Shown: piece by piece, positions 25,283-37,263 of the stretch
Layout of the letters: each line of letters opens with the position of its first letter
How positions within the stretch are numbered: position 1 is the stretch's first letter
Assembly: GCF_021347895.1 (NCBI RefSeq)
Contig: NC_067135.1
Span: 23,695,847 to 23,759,846, forward strand
Source: Acanthochromis polyacanthus
Taxonomy: Eukaryota; Chordata; Actinopteri; Pomacentridae
Length of the DNA: 64,000 nucleotides
Direction of reading: 5' to 3'
Program-made: the position numbers and the translations under genes
The notes under the pieces: generated by a model
Seen by the model: only the letters and a program-made list of their open reading frames with translations
Database searches by the model: none
What the model was told of the DNA's origin: nothing

Positions 25283-26425
25283 ACAGCGCCATGCTAAAGA
25301 ATTTGCCCTCTGAGTGAAATCTTTACACTTAAATATTCTAGATCATCAAACTTACATTTATATTTATGGAATATTACACAGAGAGAACCCACAAAACACA
25401 AAATTTAGTTTTCAAATGATGATTTATTGAAAACCTATATCACCCGTGTGAAAAAGTAATTGCCCCCTGAACCTAATAACTGATTTGGCAGCAACAACTG
25501 CAGTTAAATGTTTGTTGCAGCTTCCAGGAGTTTTGGTCCACTCTACTCTGTAGAATAGTTTGAATTCAGTCACATTAGATGGTTTTAGATCATAAACTGT
25601 CCTTTCAAGGTCTTATCACAGCACCTGACTATAGATTCAAGTCCAGACTTTGACTCCAGAACCTTCATTTAGTTCTTTGTGAGCCACTCAGAGGTGGACT
25701 TGCTGGTGGTCTTTGGGTCTTTGTCTTGCTGCATAAACCATTAGTGTTGAGCTTTAGGTCATGAACTGATGGTGGATGTTCTCCAGGAGGATTTTCTGAT
25801 AGAGAGCAGAATTCATGGCTCCATCAGTGATGACAAGTCGTCCAGGTCCTCCAACCATCACACTACCACCACCATGTTTCACTGCTGGTATCATGTTCTT
25901 CTTGTGGAATGCAGTATTAGCTTCACACCAGATGGAACAGACCCATGTCTTCCAGAAAGTTCCACCTTTGACTCATCAGTCCACAGGATCTTATCCCAAA
26001 AGTCTTGGAGCTCATCCAGATATTTTTTTGTAAATACCAGATGAATCTTTGTTCTTTTTGGTCAGCAGTGGTTTGATCCTTCCAACTCTCCCATGGATCC
26101 ATTTTCCTCCAGAGTCTTCCTTATTGCGGAATCATGTCGACAGACCTTAACTGAGGCCAGTGAGGTCTGCAGAGCTTTCAATGTTCCTCTGGGTTCTTCT
26201 GTGACCTCCTGGATTAGATGTCGATGCTTTTGGAGAAATGTTGGTGGTTGGTCCACTCCTGGGAAGGTTCTCCACTGTTCCATGTTTCTCCATTTGTGGA
26301 TAATGTCTCTCACTGTGGTTCTCTGGAGTCCCAGAGCCTCAGCAATGGCTTTGAAACCCTCCAGACTGATGAATGTCAATGACAGCATGTTGTCACCCTC
26401 TCTAATTGGCATTCCTGTTTTCTAA
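25283..26425 (-). pseudogene. Tc1-type transposon with degenerate transposase
   Basis: The minus strand encodes a Tc1 transposase remnant. Near 26412-26290 it reads GFKAIAEALGLQRTTVRDII, the helix-turn-helix DNA-binding part. At 25966-25983 it reads WTDESK, the strand carrying the first catalytic Asp, followed at about 25890-25859 by VKHGGGSVM, a family hallmark. The C-terminal Asp/Glu region is eroded: where the family has a D-x-N-P-x-E pattern this copy has GLESIV (about 25650), and stops and frame changes interrupt the chain. The right flank of the transposase gene (N-terminal side) is cut off at about 26425, so only one terminal repeat remains. That end (25284-25470) has two direct repeats, an outer one with AGAATTTGCCC and an inner GTGAAAAAGTAATTGCCCC, the IR/DR layout. 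Dead and immobile. Confidence 0.85.
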
Positions 26426-28020
26426 GTGACCTAAACTATCTTCATCCATCAGCTAATTTTGTTTGTCGTATTAATTTCTGCGTTCTTAATTTGTGGCACA
26501 TTGTCAGTGTGAGATGCCGAGCAGCCGGTCTGAGCGTCTGTAGATTGTTTGCTTACTGACTTCCTGCTGCCGTCTCGTACATCCGCAGCACCTTAATTTC
26601 ATTTAAGCGCATCCGGAAAATCTACAGCATCTCAATTAGTGAAGATGGGTCTGTGTTGTGTTGATCCAGCTCCTCTTTCTGACTCCGGCTGATGAGCTTG
26701 GCAGATTTTATCACACCAGCCTCACTCGGTCCAGCTTCTAAATCGTTGATGCACCCCATCGCATTTACCCTAATTGCTGATGCTTTTTCTGTTTTTTTTT
26801 CCTTTAAGTGTCCTTTTAACCTCAGCCGGCAGTGTCTTTTTTTTTTTTTCTTCTTCTCCTGACTGAGTACTTAGCTTAGTTGGCTTGCAGAGGCTTTTCC
26901 AGGCTTGGAACAAGGCTTCCTCTCCCCCAACGACTCGGGCCAAGGACACGACTGGCACAAAAAGATGAGGACAAGACGATTTATAATCATATTAGGAAGG
27001 AGCGCTAACCCAGCCTGCAGTCGCACGAACGCCAATTTCTCTCCATTTCCATCTCTATCTCCCTCCCTGACTCGGCCCTTTGTATCTCGCTGCCTCTGCC
27101 ACTCTCTGCCTTAGTCATTGAGCTTGAGGCTGAGCCAGACAGTGAATCATATTAAGAGTTAGAGGTATTGGCTAGTTATCAGAAAGACAACATACCCCCA
27201 ATTCTTTCTTTTTCTTTTTCACCAATCATGTAGACACGCCCTAAATGCTTTGCGGTGTCCTGCAAACACATGTTCAAAACTCTTGAGAGTGTTGACAAAG
27301 AGTTTTACCAGGAAAGAAGCCGGTGTTTGCGAAAGAAAAGCCACATCCTTTGAAGCAGAGAAGCGGGGTCGTCTAAACAAAGAGCTGATTGAATGTCGCC
27401 GCTAACAATGAAGGCAAGAAGAATGAGGGGGAGAAATAGAAGAAGGGATGATGGGAAGCATGTGAATATGAGAGGTGTGTTTATTGGGCCTGCTTTGTAT
27501 TTAAAGTAGGTCTGCTCGGGATTGTGTGCTGGCGTTTGGTGTCGACACCTAAAGACAGAAGTGTCCTATATAACCCCTGTGTGAGTATTTGTGATAAATC
27601 TGTTGGTTCACCAAGAAGAAGACAAAAAATGCATGCATGTAAATGTCAGTGTGGTTTATCCCTGACATGTGTGTCGTGTGTAAACAACTCCCGAACAAGC
27701 AATGTGGAGGGCATAAATCTCTGTTGGACGAGGGAGTATGTAATTCAATAAACAAGGACATAATTCAATGATTTGTGGCCTTTCTTTAAGGGCTGCTGTT
27801 GTTAAAGCTCAAATTTAAGAGCGTGTTTCTTCTAAGCATGTTTTCTTTGACCAAAAAGATCTCCAGTCAGCTTGTTGTGACACATTTATATTAATTCATT
27901 CATTTAAGTAGCTCCTTCCACTCTGAAAGACTCAGTCAGTGAACTGGTGATATGAATAAAGTTCTTTGCCTTCCAGACCAGTGTCTTCTTCTAGCACCTT
28001 CCTCAATGTTTTCGGCCTGA
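26426..28020. other. Non-coding stretch, no gene seen
   Basis: Includes poly-T tracts at about 26794-26802 and 26837-26850 and a purine-rich part at 27300-27460. Open frames of 60-75 codons lack any support. Confidence 0.5.
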
Positions 28021-28520
28021 GAGCCCTTCTGATAATATCAGGTTTCCATAACTACGATCGGCTGCTTCGTTGTCTCACCACGTCCATCCAGGCCTAGTCT
28101 ACGTAGCCTTTGGATGGTTGGCAAGCGTGGCTGTGGACCATATAGTGACTTGTTGATGAGGTGTGATTTCCAGGAGATGTTTTGTACCATCCGTAGCATT
28201 CTGGTAGAAGTCCCATCAATTATTTTTGAGGGTGTCTTCTTTAGTGACCAGGAGGCGGATCCACAAAACGAAATGGATTCAACCAATGCCTTGAAAACTC
28301 TCATTTTGCTTGCCGTTTTAATTGGAGATACCCGTATTTTTAACAAGAGTGTTTCTATGTCATGTGCTATGTTGGTGTAGCCTCGGAAATATAAGAAATC
28401 AGAAATTTTTTGATTTCTGAGCCATCTCGTGCATGCGGTGTCTCCTGAGATGTTGGGTTTAGGTGCGTGAACTTCATCTCTCAAGCTTTCAGGAAGAGTC
28501 CAATCTAAAAGACCCTCTAG
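28021..28520 (-). pseudogene. Non-LTR retrotransposon reverse transcriptase C-terminal fragment
   Basis: A minus-strand frame of 148 codons (28484-28038) reads KMRVFKALVESISFCGSASW, then DGTSTRMLRMVQNISWKSH, NKSLYG and RLRRLGLDGRG. This succession (R-x-F-x-A-x-V-x-S-x-x-x-x-G, TRMLR, SWK-x-H, L-Y-G, R-R-L-x-L-x-G) is the segment after the palm domain in RTE-like and related LINE polyproteins. The frame continues upstream as LDWTLPESLRDEVHAP with no start codon of its own. The RT active site is missing, so it is a 5'-truncated fragment. The exact clade (RTE or a neighbour) is inferred from memory of motif order. Confidence 0.7.
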
Positions 28521-28679
28521 TGGAACATAAAGGTTGTACTACGACGGTGCCTCTATCACTATGGCAACAGGATAGGATCATATCTTAGACTTACCCGACT
28601 TTATTAATTGCTTTTTTTTAAAAAAAATCAGCTCTTACTGTATTTCAAAGCGCTACAATAAAGTTTGAGTTGTTCTTGT
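28521..28679. other. Short non-coding spacer
   Basis: Contains a T/A-rich junction (about 28611-28628). Nothing else seen. Confidence 0.4.
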
Positions 28680-29320
28680 TGTTGTTAGTTCTTTCACACT
28701 GACCCAAAAGAAAATCAAACTGAATCAAGAAAGTAAGGAAAGCAACAGAGTTAAAAAAAACAAACAAAAAAAACAACTAAATGAATAAACTGTAATTGCA
28801 CAGGGAGAACTCTGCAGCAATGTGGTTAAGACCATAGACTTCCTCTAAAGTGCCATCAATAATTCTGTAAATGTATGAACTATAGTCACACAGGAGGAAT
28901 TCTGTGATGGTGTAATCCAATTTATTTATTTTTTGCTTTTTCTTTTGAGTGTGCTGCAGTGTTTTTTTTAATCCTCTTATCCTATTTACATCTTAAATTC
29001 AGGTTCATGTTATTATAGACATTAAAAATAGTTTGTTAGCAGTATCATTCTCATCTCCACTCAACCGCTTTTTTCACACTGACCTAAACCAAATTAAACT
29101 AAAGCAAGAAACTAATGAAAGCAAAAGGGTTTAAAAAAAAAAAAACTAAACTAAATGAATAGACTATTATTACACAGGAGGAACTGTGTGACAATGTCGT
29201 TAAGACCATAGACCTCATCCAATGCGCCGTCCTCTTCATTTTCTTCCAATCCAGAATTATTATTTTGTGTTTGTTCTTGACAGTCTGCTGCAGTGTGTCT
29301 TTAATCTCCGGAGGAAATTA
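28680..29320 (+). repeat. Tandem duplication, two units of ~380 bp
   Basis: Unit 1 (from about 28690) and unit 2 (from about 29070) share TTTCACACTGACC, AATCAAG/AAGCAAGAAA, an A-rich run, AAATGAATA-AC/GACT, CACAGG-GGAACT, GTTAAGACCATAGAC and GAGTGTGCTGCAGTGT-type ends in the same order, about 380 bp apart. Non-coding. Confidence 0.7.
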
Positions 29321-31612
29321 AGTTGTTACAGCACCAGTAAGACAACATAGAATATCATACAAGAGTGACAGAAGATGCAAACAACATAGGTGCAGATAAT
29401 ACGACCTGCAAACCTGTTGCATTTTATGCATCACCCTGCTATGGAGACCAACATTCAGTTTGTGATGCAGAAAGTGCTTAAATACTTTGCTGCTAAGAGC
29501 GTTTCACACTGCTGGTAAGGCCGCTAATAGAACAGTTGATTTATACAGAGAATATTCAATCAGTGCTGTTAATTTTACATTGATTTGACCAAAAAACTAA
29601 ATATTTCGAGATAAGCTGCAGCATTGAGGGTGTACTGAGCAGTAAAACAATGAACAGTTAGTGATTTTTGATTTGTGCAAAAGAAAAGTCAAGTGGTGCA
29701 TCAATAGTTTCATTTTATGCACAAATAACGGGACGAAAACCCCAGTTGACAGTTTCAAAACTACCCTCCCATCATCTGCGATTTGGGTTTTGTTGAGCTG
29801 GCTAACACAAAGAAAGTGTGGTCATGTCAGAGTTGTTTCCTGTTACACCCTCTGCCATTCTGTTATGCATTTTTCAAAGGTGGCCAAGCGTGACACACCG
29901 AGTGAAGAGGCCTCGCCCTTATACAGTATAAAAACCTGTGTAGGAGCCAATGAGGGCGCTACATTATAAATAGGAACCAATCTTTGTCCGAGCCGGTGTT
30001 CCGCCCGGAAGGTAAAACAGTTTTGACCGCTAAAGAAGCAAGTAATGATGAAGAATGTTGGACTGCAATTGTTTGGAGCAATAAATGCACCGATTATTGG
30101 AACGCAAGCATTTGTCTTGGGCTCTCTTCATCAGGTGCAGTAAAGTTTGTCAGAACATCAACTTTTTAAGTCCTGGTGAAGCACCTCATGGGCTTCAAGC
30201 ATTGGGTTAACCTCTGCAACCTGCATGGAGATTTTTGGATGCTCTAGTTGGATAGTTGTGAGCTACAGAAGTTGTTTTTCTTCCAGCTGGTGCACGCATG
30301 GCCGTGCAGTGTGTCTGCAGATGGAGGAGTAAACGTGTGCTCATGATAAGATCACGACTAGATCCCCCACATGTGTGTTTGCGGCGGCGTGTTGTTGCAG
30401 GATTCCCTTCAGTCTGACGAACAAACGCCGGAGTCGGAGACACAGATGGAGCCGAGGCTTCTGTGAAAACACTCCCCCCAGTTTGTCATGCTCTCTGCAC
30501 CACCGCTAACCACTCAGCAAAATCTTGGTAGAAGGTCTATTTTTGTCTCGCCGTGTCTATGTTTGAGAAGCTGAGCTTATTCTAGAAACAGGCTGTTACT
30601 GTATATGGTAAATCCCCAACCAACCGTCCTCTTTGTTTATGCAGCGAGTTCCGCTTCTTTCTACTTCTTCTTTTTATCTGCTTTGTTACTTTTCCTCACT
30701 TCCTCTTTTGCTTTTTCTTCCCTTCATGTCTTATTCTCTTTCTTGCTCTCTTCCCTCCTGCTGTCTTTTATTCTTTTTTTTTACTTTCATGTGCATCTTT
30801 CTTTGCTGTTTTTCTTTCAGTCGTCTCTCTCCATCTTCGGTCAGTCTGTCAGCGTGAGCGTTCAGACGTGCTGCGCAGCAATCTGCCGCTGAAGACACAC
30901 AACATGAACACACACTTTAGCGTGTGCACCAACGCCCACAAACGCACACGCCTGCACCCACCTGTCATGCAAGTGAAGCAGGGGAAGAGACCGTGTCGTT
31001 ACCACACGGAGACGAACTTCAACACGTCTTCTTATCTGCACAAGACTTCTCTTTTTACCTCTTTTTTTTTTTCTCGTTATGGTCGACCACTTCTTCTTCT
31101 TCTCCTCCTCCTTGTTTTTCTTCTTCTTTTACATGTACGCAACATACACCACCAATTTTGTTCTTTATTTGATGCTTTTTTAATTTATTTAAAGCACACT
31201 GTATTGTGAAATAGACACTGATTGTAAAAAAGGGATTAAAAGGCAAAGACAAATTCCTCAAATTGAGGTCTGTATGCTAGAAAGGTTGAAATACTGTAAT
31301 TTATTTCAAGACTTCAAAAACCGCTTTGCTTCCAACATTCTACCAGTTGCTTTTAGCAGAGGTTGCATTGACTAATATTCAACGACTTCTATTCTTTTCT
31401 TTGGTTTAGTTCAACAAAGTCCATTCTGAAAATATTCATATTGAAGAACTTATCTTTTTACAAAACACCACGAACAACCTGGAATTTATTAAGAAAAATA
31501 GATTCAATTTCAACATTATGCCACAGTTTATCATTTACACATTACAGCTTATGGATCAGAGTATCTATAAAGACACAAAACCTTTAGTCACAGGTATCTG
31601 GAACTGAATGAA
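29321..31612. other. Non-coding stretch with T-rich and TTC-rich tracts
   Basis: Pyrimidine-rich parts at 30640-30830 and 31045-31130 give Phe/Leu/Ser-rich frames that are composition artefacts. No splice-bounded exon or RNA gene was recognised. Confidence 0.5.
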
Positions 31613-32108
31613 AAAGTATTTTACTTTAAAAAAGACAAAAAACAAAAGCAAGGCAAAATATTCTAAAAACGAGGCACAAAATGACAAAAGTGAGAAACAA
31701 AATGTCAAAAAAATGAGACAAATGAAATGAAACCAAACAAATGAGACAAAAAATGAGACAGTTACAAAGTGACAACAATGGTACACAAACAATGAATAAA
31801 GAAAAACACAAGATGACAAAAATAAGACAAACGCAAGCAAGACAAAAACAAAACACAAAACAACAAAAACATCAGACAAACGACAAAAGTCAGGCAAAAA
31901 ATAACAAACAAAAGAAACAAAAAAGCCAAAATTTTACAAAAACGAGACACAAAATGACAGGAAATGAGACAAGCAACACTAAGCAAAACAAAAAAAGACA
32001 AAAACCTGAGAAAAAAGTTAAAGCAAAAAAAAAGAGAAACAAAATGACAAAACATGAGACAAATGACAAGTCAAACAAAAAAATATTACAAAAATGAGAC
32101 GGTGACTA
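31613..32108 (+). repeat. A-rich minisatellite (ACAAAATGAGACAAA type)
   Basis: About 500 bp of degenerate units such as ACAAAATGACAAAA and AATGAGACAAA. The 118-codon Lys/Gln/Asn-rich frame over it (31741-32097) is a repeat translation. The T-rich block at 47691-48300 is the same sequence type on the opposite strand. Confidence 0.85.
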
Positions 32109-32261
32109 TAGAACAATGAACAATCTAGTATTTTACTTTATGATCAAAACAACTTGTCATTGTCTAGAGATTATTTTCATATTTATAGTTTTACAAATTT
32201 ACAATTTCCGCTTAATGTCTTTGTAACTTTTACACTTTACAAAGTCGTTCTGTGGGTTTAA

Positions 32262-32316
32262 TTGGACCCTCTGGCGGACCAGCTTTGGCCCGCGGGCCGC
32301 ATGTTTGACACCCCTG
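32262..32316 (+). mobile_element. hAT-type terminal fragment
   Basis: Reads GGACCCTCTGGCGGACC, TTGGCCCGCGGGCCGCATG and ends TTTGACACCCCTG, the 3' terminus of a widespread vertebrate hAT class (CAGGGGTGTCAAA inverted end). No matching left terminus was found nearby, so the element is truncated, or its left part was lost in the minisatellite that precedes it. Confidence 0.6.
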
Positions 32317-33607
32317 GTTTAAAACATGATAGGTAATTCTTCATTGAGGCTTCGGACAAGCAAAGTACAGAAAGTAAACTGTATCATAATAAAGCTGCTT
32401 TGTCATAAAATACATGAAAATACAACACGTAAATTCTACTTATTTAACCTGCTTTCACATTTAGAATTTGTGAATTTTTTTCCTCAAAATGCAGTTTTGA
32501 CATTAGAAAAAGTTCCTCCTTCTTCCTCACTATTAAAAACAGTTACTTTGCTCTTTTAGCAGATAATGTGAAACCTTCTAGTGTCAAACTTAACATGCAT
32601 CATCCAAACATCACGTTGAGGCCGGAGGAGGTCTTTAAACTCAACTCAAATCATGTTTCATGCTACATTTGAAAGCAGTGAGAAAGAATTTGAGGCATCA
32701 TTGTTTTCTGTATGTCAAGTAGAGCAAGCATACTTCCTCCTGCGGTTACACATGTTTGAAAAGGCTGAAGTCTTCCTGGTTAACATACAGCAGCCGGCCA
32801 GCCACCCACCGAAACACGCACAATAATCCTCCTACGTATAGAAACACGTACTGTAAACCTCGATGTTTTGCACCTTCTCCACTGAGCACACGCTGCTCTA
32901 TCTGATAAAACCGTCTGAAATCAGCTTAAAGAAGCAGAATAGATGGAAGGAGGAAGTCAGAAATGAAATATTCATGTGACCATGGGCGTGTTGGGCAGCA
33001 GCCGGCGTGTTTAAAACCACTGAAGGAGTGGTCTTTTTCTCACGTTCAAATGTCCAACAGACGACCACAGATGCCATTGGTTTGATCCTCTGTTAACAAC
33101 CAAAGGAATCTCTGCAGCAGCCACAAGAAGCCAGACATGTACAGTACAGACGTGTGCTCACCTCCATTTTTAGAGCCTCCTCAGGGATGTTCAGTCTAAA
33201 TTTAGAAGGTCATTTTGTTAAACAAATACAGCATCAGCCCGTTGGAAGATTGTCAAAACACACCGGCCATGTGTTTCCGTCAGCATGTGTGTTTATGCGC
33301 GTTGATTTATCTTCTTGCGGACGCTACACGTGCGAGCGCAGTGAGGTTATTTTAACTTTTCTTTGTAAACAGAGGGAGAGTAATGGAGGCAGGGCGGCAA
33401 AGGTGAGCGAGTGTAGTAGTGGAAAAGAGGGAGATGGAGTGGTGTGGGAGGAGAGGAGTTTTTATTAGCGTGACGGATCGGAGAGAAGCCCTCTTCAAAC
33501 CACACACACTTTTACAGCAGCACACATGCGTTTTGCAACAGCAGCGACTCTGCTTGTGCAAGTCCCCACAGCGCAACCTGTCCTCACAGGGCGATGTTTC
33601 AACACGC
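32317..33607. other. Non-coding stretch, no gene seen
   Basis: The stretch at 33260-33600 is CpG-richer than its surroundings, but open frames there (up to 111 codons) extend into the tandem array that follows and show no domain. Confidence 0.5.
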
Positions 33608-34760
33608 TCAGCTCTGTTTGCCAGCCCCGTCGGAGGTTATCGTTTCATCAGCGCTGCTTGGCTTTTATGGCGAAACAGTGGATGGAAAGGAGCCCCAAAC
33701 TCCTTATATAGCACAACTCTGCCACCGGCTGTACTCAGTTATCTATTACTGTAATGGGATTACATTTTTGGCGTTACTAGTTGCTTGACAGCAGGAAGAA
33801 TAGTTTGAAATTCCAAGTGATGCTCTTACTTCTACATGTAGGAGGTTGGGTTTTTTGTGGTTTTCCCTTGTGTTTTGTTGTTTTAGTTTGATCTCTGCGT
33901 GTTTAGATTGCACAAATTGATGATTTTCTGTATGGGATTTGGAAAAGAAAAGCGCTGTTTACCGGCGTAAACTCTGGTGTACCTCTTAAACATCATCGTG
34001 TTTGTTTTCAGCTCTGTTTACCAACTTGGTCAAAGGTTATTGTTTCATAAGTTCTCCGTTTACTTGACTTTTTTGTTGAAACAGTGGATGGGAAAAGGGC
34101 TCTGAGCTCGCTTATGTAGTAGAACTCTGCCCCAGCTTTACTAAGTAATCTCTTACTGTAATGGGATCGCTTATTTGGAGGAATTAAGTAAATTGATAGA
34201 TGCTAATCCAAGTAATGTTCTGGTACTTTGACAGTTTTATGATTTTTTCCCTTGCATTGGTTGTTTTTGTTTGATCTCTGTGTGTCTAGATTGCACATAG
34301 TGATGATTTACTATATGAAATTCAGCTTAAACGCTTGTGTTCCTTTATAATATCATGTTTTCAGAATTTAGTTTTTATCTCTGATTAGTAACCTGTTCAA
34401 GGGTTATTGTTTCGTAAGTTCTCCGTCTGTTTGTTTTTATGAAACAGTGGAGGGAAAATGAGCCTTGAACTCCCTTATATAGTAGAACTCTGCCACCAGC
34501 TGTACTCGGTTGTCTTTTACTGTAGTGGGATTACATTTTGTGGAGAAATTCAGTAAATTCATGGATGCTAAACCAAATAATGCTGTGTTACTTGGACATT
34601 TAAGAGGTTTTTTTTTTGTCATTTGCCCTTGCGTTTATTGTTTTGATCTATGCAAGCTTAGATTGCCTAAATTGGTGATTTTCAGTGCAGAATATGGAAA
34701 ATAAATTCCTTCCAATCATGCATTGGATGTTTTTCAGCATGTTTTGGTTTTATCTTCATT
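33608..34760 (+). repeat. Tandem array, three units of ~360-405 bp
   Basis: Three units share, in order, AGCTCTGTTT-CCA, GGTTATTGTTTCAT, GAAACAGTGGATGG, CTTATATAGTAGAACTCTGCC, TACTGTAATGGGATTACAT and TTTGATCTCTGTGTGTCTAGATTGCAC. The GAAACAGTGGA landmark is at about 33672, 34077 and 34440, giving spacings of about 405 and 363 bp. Open frames differ between units, so no repeated protein is preserved. Confidence 0.85.
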
Positions 34761-37027
34761 CAGAGGTGTATGTTTTGGTGAGTAAACGTGTCGAGGTGGT
34801 TGATAACTTCTTCCAAAACGGGTCAAATGAGCATCAAAGTTCCTCCTAAAGTCATGTCGTTTGCTTTTTCTTTGCTAGCAAGTACACTCCGAGTTAGCTG
34901 ATGTTGTAGATCGCAACTGTAAACCTTGTGTTGAAGGTGGAGTAGTGTCTGGATCTGAAAAATGAATTAAACCTGCATTCTTTCTAACAACCAGCAGAGG
35001 GTGCTTACAAAAGAAGTCTGATTGTATAGACGTATGTGCACATCTCACTTGATTTGCTCCCTCAGTAAACATTTTTCTAACTATTTTATTGTTTCATTCA
35101 AAAATTTAAAATCTCCTTTGACACAACATGATGTTAATTTAGTAAATTATGGCTCCATTTAGCAGGGTGTTCATTAAAGATGCATTGTTAGTCTCACTTC
35201 ACGTCTGATTTCAAAACGGCAAAATAATGAAGTCAAGTTCATTACTGAAGTCATTTGGAGCAGTAGTGAGCAAAATAATGGGATACTTTTATTTATAATC
35301 TGTTGTTTAGTTGCAGACGCTCGTGGTAAAGCAGCTTTTTATGAGTTTTATGTTCCTTTTTATGTGTGTTGGCATCTGTGAAATACAGAAGACATGATTT
35401 GTGGCTTCTTTGGAGTCATTTAAAGTCATCAGCCAAGTAATAATACACCAGTAAATTACCTTGAAGTTGTGTTGCTTTTGCTTCCTTGTAGCTCCAAATC
35501 AAACTATCAGATCTAATAAAAGCTTCTGTAATTTCTGTCTTTAGTCAGAACCCTTTTTGGTTCAACGAAACTTAGATTCCAGACGATGTTCTTTAGAAGT
35601 AATAAAATCCCCCGTCATAGAAGTTGGTAGAAGTCGCTGCCGGTGCCTGTCGTCCTCTAGGTCAAGCTGTTCAGACCACCAGACTGTGCAGGATAATTTT
35701 TTTTGTGGGCAAATCACTGCAGTGCAAAAGCAGATTATATGGTCTAGACACACGGAGGTCTGCTTCATCCATCACATTACGAAGCCTGCCGATAGCCGAG
35801 ACGCTGGAGAGCAGGGTCACCTCAGATCAGTTTATCTCCCTTTATACGGGACAAATAGTCGATCATCTTTAAAGTCTGACACGAAGTCGTCGTACACATC
35901 CAGCAAAGTGACATCACGCTGATGAAGACGTATTAGTGCCCCGTTTGTGCGACTCGGAAAGGTCAGAACAATTTTTTACCCTCTATAACGTTTTTCCAAA
36001 ATGTGAGTTCTCATCACATGATCCTAACATGCCCATGGATAAAACCAGAAGGAACAAATCAAACTGTAAATAAACTAAATTGTCTTTTTGTTTTTAAACA
36101 ATCAGTGTAGAGAAACAAAGCCTCCAATCGCATGCAATGACATATTTTAATAGTGCAATAGCGCAAAAAAAATTAATTTTTAGAGTCCCACCACAAGGAA
36201 GGATCTTAACTTGACTATAATTGGTCAGTTTATTGCTACATGCTACAATTAGCATGTTAGCATTACAGCTGCTTGGTAACTTTATCCTTAACTGCTTTTT
36301 TTCCCCCAAATATGTTCCTGAATCCAAGACACTTCCACATGCTGAAGTGTCAGCTGTAGGTGTGGTGTATATTTGGTAGTTTTCCAGGTATATTTAGAAT
36401 TTTTGGAGGCACTAGATGAAAACAAACATAGTCTTTGAGTTAGAGGACAGAGAAAAAGGGTTGGCAGTGAAGGTGAAACAAAAAAGGACTAAAGATTGAT
36501 GGAGGGTTGTGAGAATGATGACAGAAAGGAGGCGTTTTACACCCTGAATGATGGGAAGATGAATCCAAATCGGCCGAGGACAGTAGGAGGGTTAAAAGGC
36601 AGGGGAAGGGAGAGCTGGTGGAAGGGTAAAGAAGAAATCACAGTGGGGAAAAAAGGAAGAGGAGGGAGAGGTATCGATCTGGCAGTAAACAGATGGCCTG
36701 GATAGAGGAGGAATGGTGGAGATGGAAAGAGGATATTGATCCCAGGCAAAGAATGAGGGTTAATGAGGGAGAGCCGGGAAGAGCTATGAAAGCAGGAAGA
36801 GAGAGAACAATCTATATTTATCAAGCTTCAATGCACAAAGATTCTGAACTCCAGCCTGAAGAAAATGACACATTTTAAACTGTATATTCTGCTAAAATAA
36901 GCTATGTTGAAGTCCTCGAAATTATTTTACAAGTGTCTTCAGAACAATTTGTTTTGTTGCTAGCTTAAACTGTAAAAGTATTGGTTTGGCTCAATCAGAA
37001 GCTTTGCAAAAAGTGGAATTAATAGTT
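34761..37027. other. Non-coding stretch, with a purine-rich block
   Basis: The block at 36420-36810 is strongly purine-rich on the + strand (GGGAGAGG, GGAAAAAAGGAAGAGG). Open frames of 61-121 codons here have no recognisable domain and no convincing splice sites. Confidence 0.5.
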
Positions 37028-37035
37028 TTGATAAT

Positions 37036-37255
37036 TAGAGCTGGACCCAAATATTCAGTCACGGTGGTGGTATCCGAATCACACTTCACTTCACTCGTTT
37101 TTATAAACGGAGAGCAAAATTCAGAACCTGGAGATGTTCATGCTAACATGCTAATGCTAATACTGTCGGACTCCGACAAACCAAATATTTGGATATTCGT
37201 CATTAATTGGGTCCAGATATCTGGAGCCCAAAAATTGCAATTCGAACCAGCCCTA
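37036..37255. mobile_element. MITE C, copy 1 (hAT type, perfect target duplication)
   Basis: A 220 bp element with ends TAGAGCTGGACCC and GCAATTCGAACCAGCCCTA (outer 9 bases match 8 of 9 when inverted). It is flanked on both sides by the identical octamer TTGATAAT (37028-37035 and 37256-37263), the target duplication expected for hAT transposition. The interior has repeated ATATTCGG / TATCCGAAT words. No coding capacity. A truncated relative lies at 55723-55818. Confidence 0.85.
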
Positions 37256-37263
37256 TTGATAAT

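Noticed and set aside
26093..26425. 110-codon + strand frame
   Set aside because: Antisense of the Tc1 transposase remnant.
31741..32097. Lys/Gln/Asn-rich open frame of 118 codons
   Set aside because: Translation of the A-rich minisatellite.
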